Assembly (NCBI GenBank): GCA_022562055.1
Contig: JADFQA010000005.1
Coordinates: 38,263-102,262 of the forward strand
Length of the DNA: 64,000 nt
Direction of reading: 5' to 3'
Source: Acidobacteriota bacterium
Lineage (GTDB): Bacteria; Actinomycetota; Acidimicrobiia; Spongiisociales; UBA5794
In this document: positions 61,013 to 64,000 of the stretch, in pieces
Layout: every line of letters starts with the position of its first letter
Numbering within the stretch: position 1 is the stretch's first letter
Translations under genes and position numbers: made by a program
The notes under the pieces: generated by a model
Told to the model about the DNA's origin: nothing
Database searches by the model: none
What the model saw: only the letters and a program-made list of their open reading frames with translations

Positions 61013-61724
61013 GAACGCTCACGAGATCGAGCGGGCAGCTGCCGATATGTGGCGCTCCGAGCGGGTGCAGCGCTTTGGCGCCTGGCATGTCGGATACGCC
61101 GCGGGTTATTCGCGTCGTGCGAACTCGGCAATATGGGTGGGTCCTGGTATCGACGGGCTGGACGCAGCGGCGTCGTGGTTACGCGAGCACAACGTGAGGC
61201 CGACTGTGCGGCTCACATCCGAGATGCCCCCACACGTTGACGAGGAACTGCGTTCGAGAGGATGGGCTCTTGGAGGTCCAACGCTTGTGATGGTGCGCGA
61301 TATCGGTGAGGTCGTGGATGTATCAGGCATCAGCATCATGGATTATCCAAATCATGCTTGGCTCAACCATGTGCGCCTAGTGGCCGGTATCCCTGAGAAC
61401 CTTGAAGGTGGTTGGCGCGGCATTCTCAGCAGAGCGCCGCGGCCCCGCGGATTCGCGATTTCTGCCGGGACGCCGGTCGTCGCAGCCGGCGTCGGGTTTA
61501 TTTCCGCTGGCTGGCTCGGTCTGTTTCAGCTCGGTGTCATGCCAAAACATCGACGCCAGGGACTCGGTCGTCAAACCGTCGATACTCTCACAACATGGGG
61601 ACGCGAGCAGGGGGCTGATCGGGTGTTGCTTCAGGTCGCCGCCGGGAACCGGATGGCACTCCCGCTGTATCGAGGTATGGGGTTTTCGACCGAATACGAG
61701 TACTGGTACCGCTCGATCAAGTAG
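61005..61724 (+). CDS. GNAT-family N-acetyltransferase
   Basis: The 239-residue protein begins at the GTG at 61005 inside the trmL stop. The acetyl-CoA site lies in the C-terminal domain (FQLGVMPKHRRQGLGRQTV). The N-terminal half (ERVQRFGAWHVGYAAGYSRR) resembles the accessory half of two-domain GNATs such as the mycobacterial Rv0428c group. Acceptor is unknown. Confidence 0.8.
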   Translation: MNENAHEIERAAADMWRSERVQRFGAWHVGYAAGYSRRANSAIWVGPGIDGLDAAASWLREHNVRPTVRLTSEMPPHVDEELRSRGWALGGPTLVMVRDIGEVVDVSGISIMDYPNHAWLNHVRLVAGIPENLEGGWRGILSRAPRPRGFAISAGTPVVAAGVGFISAGWLGLFQLGVMPKHRRQGLGRQTVDTLTTWGREQGADRVLLQVAAGNRMALPLYRGMGFSTEYEYWYRSIK

Positions 61725-61733
61725 CGTACGTCC

Positions 61734-62138
61734 ATGGGGCACGAAACACCGATCAGAGTCAGGTTCTACGAACTGGATCCGTACAACCACGTCAACCACG
61801 CCACATACGTGCAGTACTTCGAGGTTGGCCGTGTCGACTTTCTTGGCAAGATCGGTTACCCAATGGATGAGCTAGCCGAGCAGGGTCTGCAGTTTGTGGT
61901 GACCGAGATCACAACCAAGTTCCTCAGGTCCGCTGGGCCCGAGGACGACTTGGTAGTCATCACCGAGGTTGCTGAGCTGCGCCGTGCGTCATCGGTGTGG
62001 TCCCAGCAGATCCTTCTCGGTGACGATGTGATCTGCACGCAGCGGATCAAGGCTGCGATCACCGACCTCGACAGTCGACCCGTGCGTGTGCCCAAACATC
62101 TCCAAGAAGCAATGAAGGCTGGCCCCCCGGGACTCTAG
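61734..62138 (+). CDS. Acyl-CoA thioesterase (4HBT hotdog fold)
   Basis: The 134-residue hotdog protein carries RFYELDPYNHVNHATYVQYF, the 4-hydroxybenzoyl-CoA thioesterase signature with its catalytic Asp. It starts 9 bp after the acetyltransferase on the same strand. The substrate is probably an acyl- or aryl-CoA, and the acyl-CoA dehydrogenase nearby is a possible partner. Confidence 0.88.
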   Translation: MGHETPIRVRFYELDPYNHVNHATYVQYFEVGRVDFLGKIGYPMDELAEQGLQFVVTEITTKFLRSAGPEDDLVVITEVAELRRASSVWSQQILLGDDVICTQRIKAAITDLDSRPVRVPKHLQEAMKAGPPGL

Positions 62139-62195
62139 GCACGACGAAGCCGCCGACCTTTCGGTTGGCACACCATGTCGATAAAGCGTTGTCGG

Positions 62196-62654
<459 letters not shown>

Positions 62655-62796
62655 TTGATACCCACTTTGCTTTCTCAGAACGTTCAGCCAAGCGTAGCCG
62701 GACCGATTCGTCGCTGCCGAACCGATTCGTCATGGATGCAGAAGTAAAGGCGCTGATTGCTGTAGGGTCCGCTTTGTGTCGTGTGAGAGGTATTGA

Positions 62797-64000
62797 ATGC
62801 GTGAACAAGTGATCGTTCGGTGGTCGGAGCTCGATGTTGAACGGCCGTTTGGAGTGGTCGTGAATGGCCTCGATTTGGTTGTTGTGCCGTGGGACGACGG
62901 CGAGAACGTGTCGGTTCTGTACGGTCGCTGTCTGCATCGCGGGGCGTTGTTGGGCGACGCAACCGTTGTTGGTGAGAACCTTGTGTGCGGGGTGCACGGA
63001 TGGGACTTCCGGTACCGGACCGGGGTCAGCGGGTATGACCCGTCCGAGAAACTTCACCGGTTTTCGTCTTGGGTGCGGGACGATTCGGTGTTCGTGGATC
63101 TGGACGAGATTGATGCCTACCTAGCGGAGTATCCGCAACCGTTTGACCGCGACGCCTACCAAGGCGCCTTTCAGGACCACGTTGGCACCCCAATCGAGCC
63201 TCACATCAAAGCAATTCGGGAGATGGCCGGGCACGGTCTCGATCGTGTCGGCCACGATGGACCGATGGCGGCAATGGGAGTACCAGGGAGTGATCTGCCG
63301 CAGTGGGACGATGTCCAGATTGTTACGGCGCAACTTGCCAATCCACCACTGCTTGGAGACAGTCCAGTGGACACGTCGGTCGTCATCGGGCCGAACGCGG
63401 CCAAGCCTCTTCTCTTGGACATTCCGTTGTTCGTGTCCGACATGAGCTTTGGTGCGCTTTCTCGTGAGGCCAAGGTTGCCCTCGCAAAAGGGGCGGAGCT
63501 TGCCGGGACGGGGATTTGTTCGGGGGAGGGCGGGATGCTTGCTGACGAGCAGGCGGCGAACAGCCGCTACTTCTACGAACTTGCGTCGGCACGGTTTGGG
63601 TTCTCGTGGGACAAGATCGAGAACGTGCAGGCATTCCACTTCAAGGGTGGGCAGGCCGCCAAAACCGGTACGGGAGGTCACCTGCCGGGTCTCAAGGTGA
63701 CGGTGGAGATCGCCGAGGTGCGAGGCCTTACCGCTGGCGAGGCCGCCGTCTCGCCTTCGCGGTTTCCGGAATGGACCGAACCTGAGCAGTTCGCCGAGTT
63801 CGCTGCGGAGGTACGAGAACGAACCGGGGGGATTCCGATCGGTTTCAAGCTGTCGGCACAACACGTCGAAGACGATCTCGAGGCTGCGCTCGAGGTGGGT
63901 GTCGACTATGTGATTCTTGATGGGCGTGGGGGAGCGACCGGTGCGGCGCCACTGTTGTTCCGTGACAACATATCGGTTCCGACGATCCCGGCGTTGGCGA
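62797..64000 (+). CDS. Rieske-fused glutamate-synthase-domain protein (3' partial)
   Basis: The frame starts at the ATG at 62797 behind GAGAGG and stays open to the window end (401 codons). The N-terminal ~100 residues are a Rieske [2Fe-2S] domain: CLH at 45-47 and CGVH at 64-67. The rest is the FMN-binding glutamate-synthase-type barrel (DMSFGALSREAKVALAKGAE, GGQAAKTGTGGHLPG, VILDGRGGATGA). Such single-chain proteins are related to GltB/GlxD domains without the amidotransferase. The reaction is unknown; the Rieske cluster suggests an external electron donor. Confidence 0.85.
   Translation, partial: MREQVIVRWSELDVERPFGVVVNGLDLVVVPWDDGENVSVLYGRCLHRGALLGDATVVGENLVCGVHGWDFRYRTGVSGYDPSEKLHRFSSWVRDDSVFVDLDEIDAYLAEYPQPFDRDAYQGAFQDHVGTPIEPHIKAIREMAGHGLDRVGHDGPMAAMGVPGSDLPQWDDVQIVTAQLANPPLLGDSPVDTSVVIGPNAAKPLLLDIPLFVSDMSFGALSREAKVALAKGAELAGTGICSGEGGMLADEQAANSRYFYELASARFGFSWDKIENVQAFHFKGGQAAKTGTGGHLPGLKVTVEIAEVRGLTAGEAAVSPSRFPEWTEPEQFAEFAAEVRERTGGIPIGFKLSAQHVEDDLEAALEVGVDYVILDGRGGATGAAPLLFRDNISVPTIPALA

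Overview
The window is a 64 kb stretch of a moderately GC-rich bacterial chromosome. Gene content and order point to an actinobacterium, most likely of the class Acidimicrobiia or a near relative. The signs are a BldD-type regulator, an HrcA/CIRCE heat-shock locus, a comEA-comEC-holA-rpsT-lepA-hemW-hrcA-dnaJ run, many GTG starts, Thr/Glu/Pro-rich secreted linkers, and DUF3179 and DUF3105 proteins. The phylogenetic placement is inference. Both window ends cut genes: a spermidine-synthase-like protein on the left and a Rieske/glutamate-synthase-domain protein on the right.

From 1 to about 32.2 kb is housekeeping core. It holds leuS, the competence genes comEA and comEC, holA, greA, rpsT, lepA, hemW, hrcA and dnaJ, a BldD-like regulator, phoH, a 7TM-HD (PgpH-type) phosphodiesterase, ybeY, a CNNM/CBS transporter-like protein, era, phhB, recO and uppS. 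These are followed by a TetR regulator with a DHA2 efflux pump, then glyS, an Lrp/AsnC regulator, dnaG and the principal sigma factor gene. The order phoH-pgpH-ybeY-era-recO-glyS-dnaG-sigA recalls the order known from Bacillota.

From 32.18 to 38.82 kb is a previously integrated island. A complete tRNA-Asn gene (32181-32253) is followed by about 6.5 kb that ends in a perfect 43-bp copy of the tRNA 3' part (38781-38823). No integrase remains. The cargo is an IS3-type transposase remnant, a NarL-type response regulator and its kinase, a cupredoxin lipoprotein, a membrane Cache-like protein lacking an output domain, a metzincin-like protease, a truncated second cupredoxin and about 0.9 kb of non-coding debris.

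From 38.8 to 42.9 kb are two genes for exported proteins, both out of frame. One is a roughly 1,030-residue membrane protein of unknown family, cut in two by a 16-bp tandem duplication. The other is a small secreted protein whose signal peptide and body lie in different frames.

From 43.0 to 50.2 kb is a divergent metabolic cluster: a sarcosine/dimethylglycine dehydrogenase-like flavoprotein, an APH/choline-kinase-like phosphotransferase, a hydroxypyruvate/glyoxylate reductase, an aminotransferase and glycerate 2-kinase. Together they suggest turnover of methylated glycine derivatives through serine or hydroxypyruvate to 2-phosphoglycerate.

From 50.2 to 58.4 kb is an extracytoplasmic redox and probable copper locus: DUF3179 lipoprotein, CcdA-like, TlpA-like thioredoxin, a complete IS481-family element with 6-bp target duplication, a cupredoxin with a His/Asp-rich insertion, a second NarL-type two-component system paralogous to the island pair, a cytochrome c and a DUF3105 protein. 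The last part, 58.5 to 64 kb, carries an acyl-CoA dehydrogenase, a lytic-transglycosylase-like protein, trmL, a GNAT acetyltransferase, a thioesterase, a small membrane protein and the truncated Rieske fusion. Start choices, domain positions and regulatory sites were read by eye, and no database search was run.
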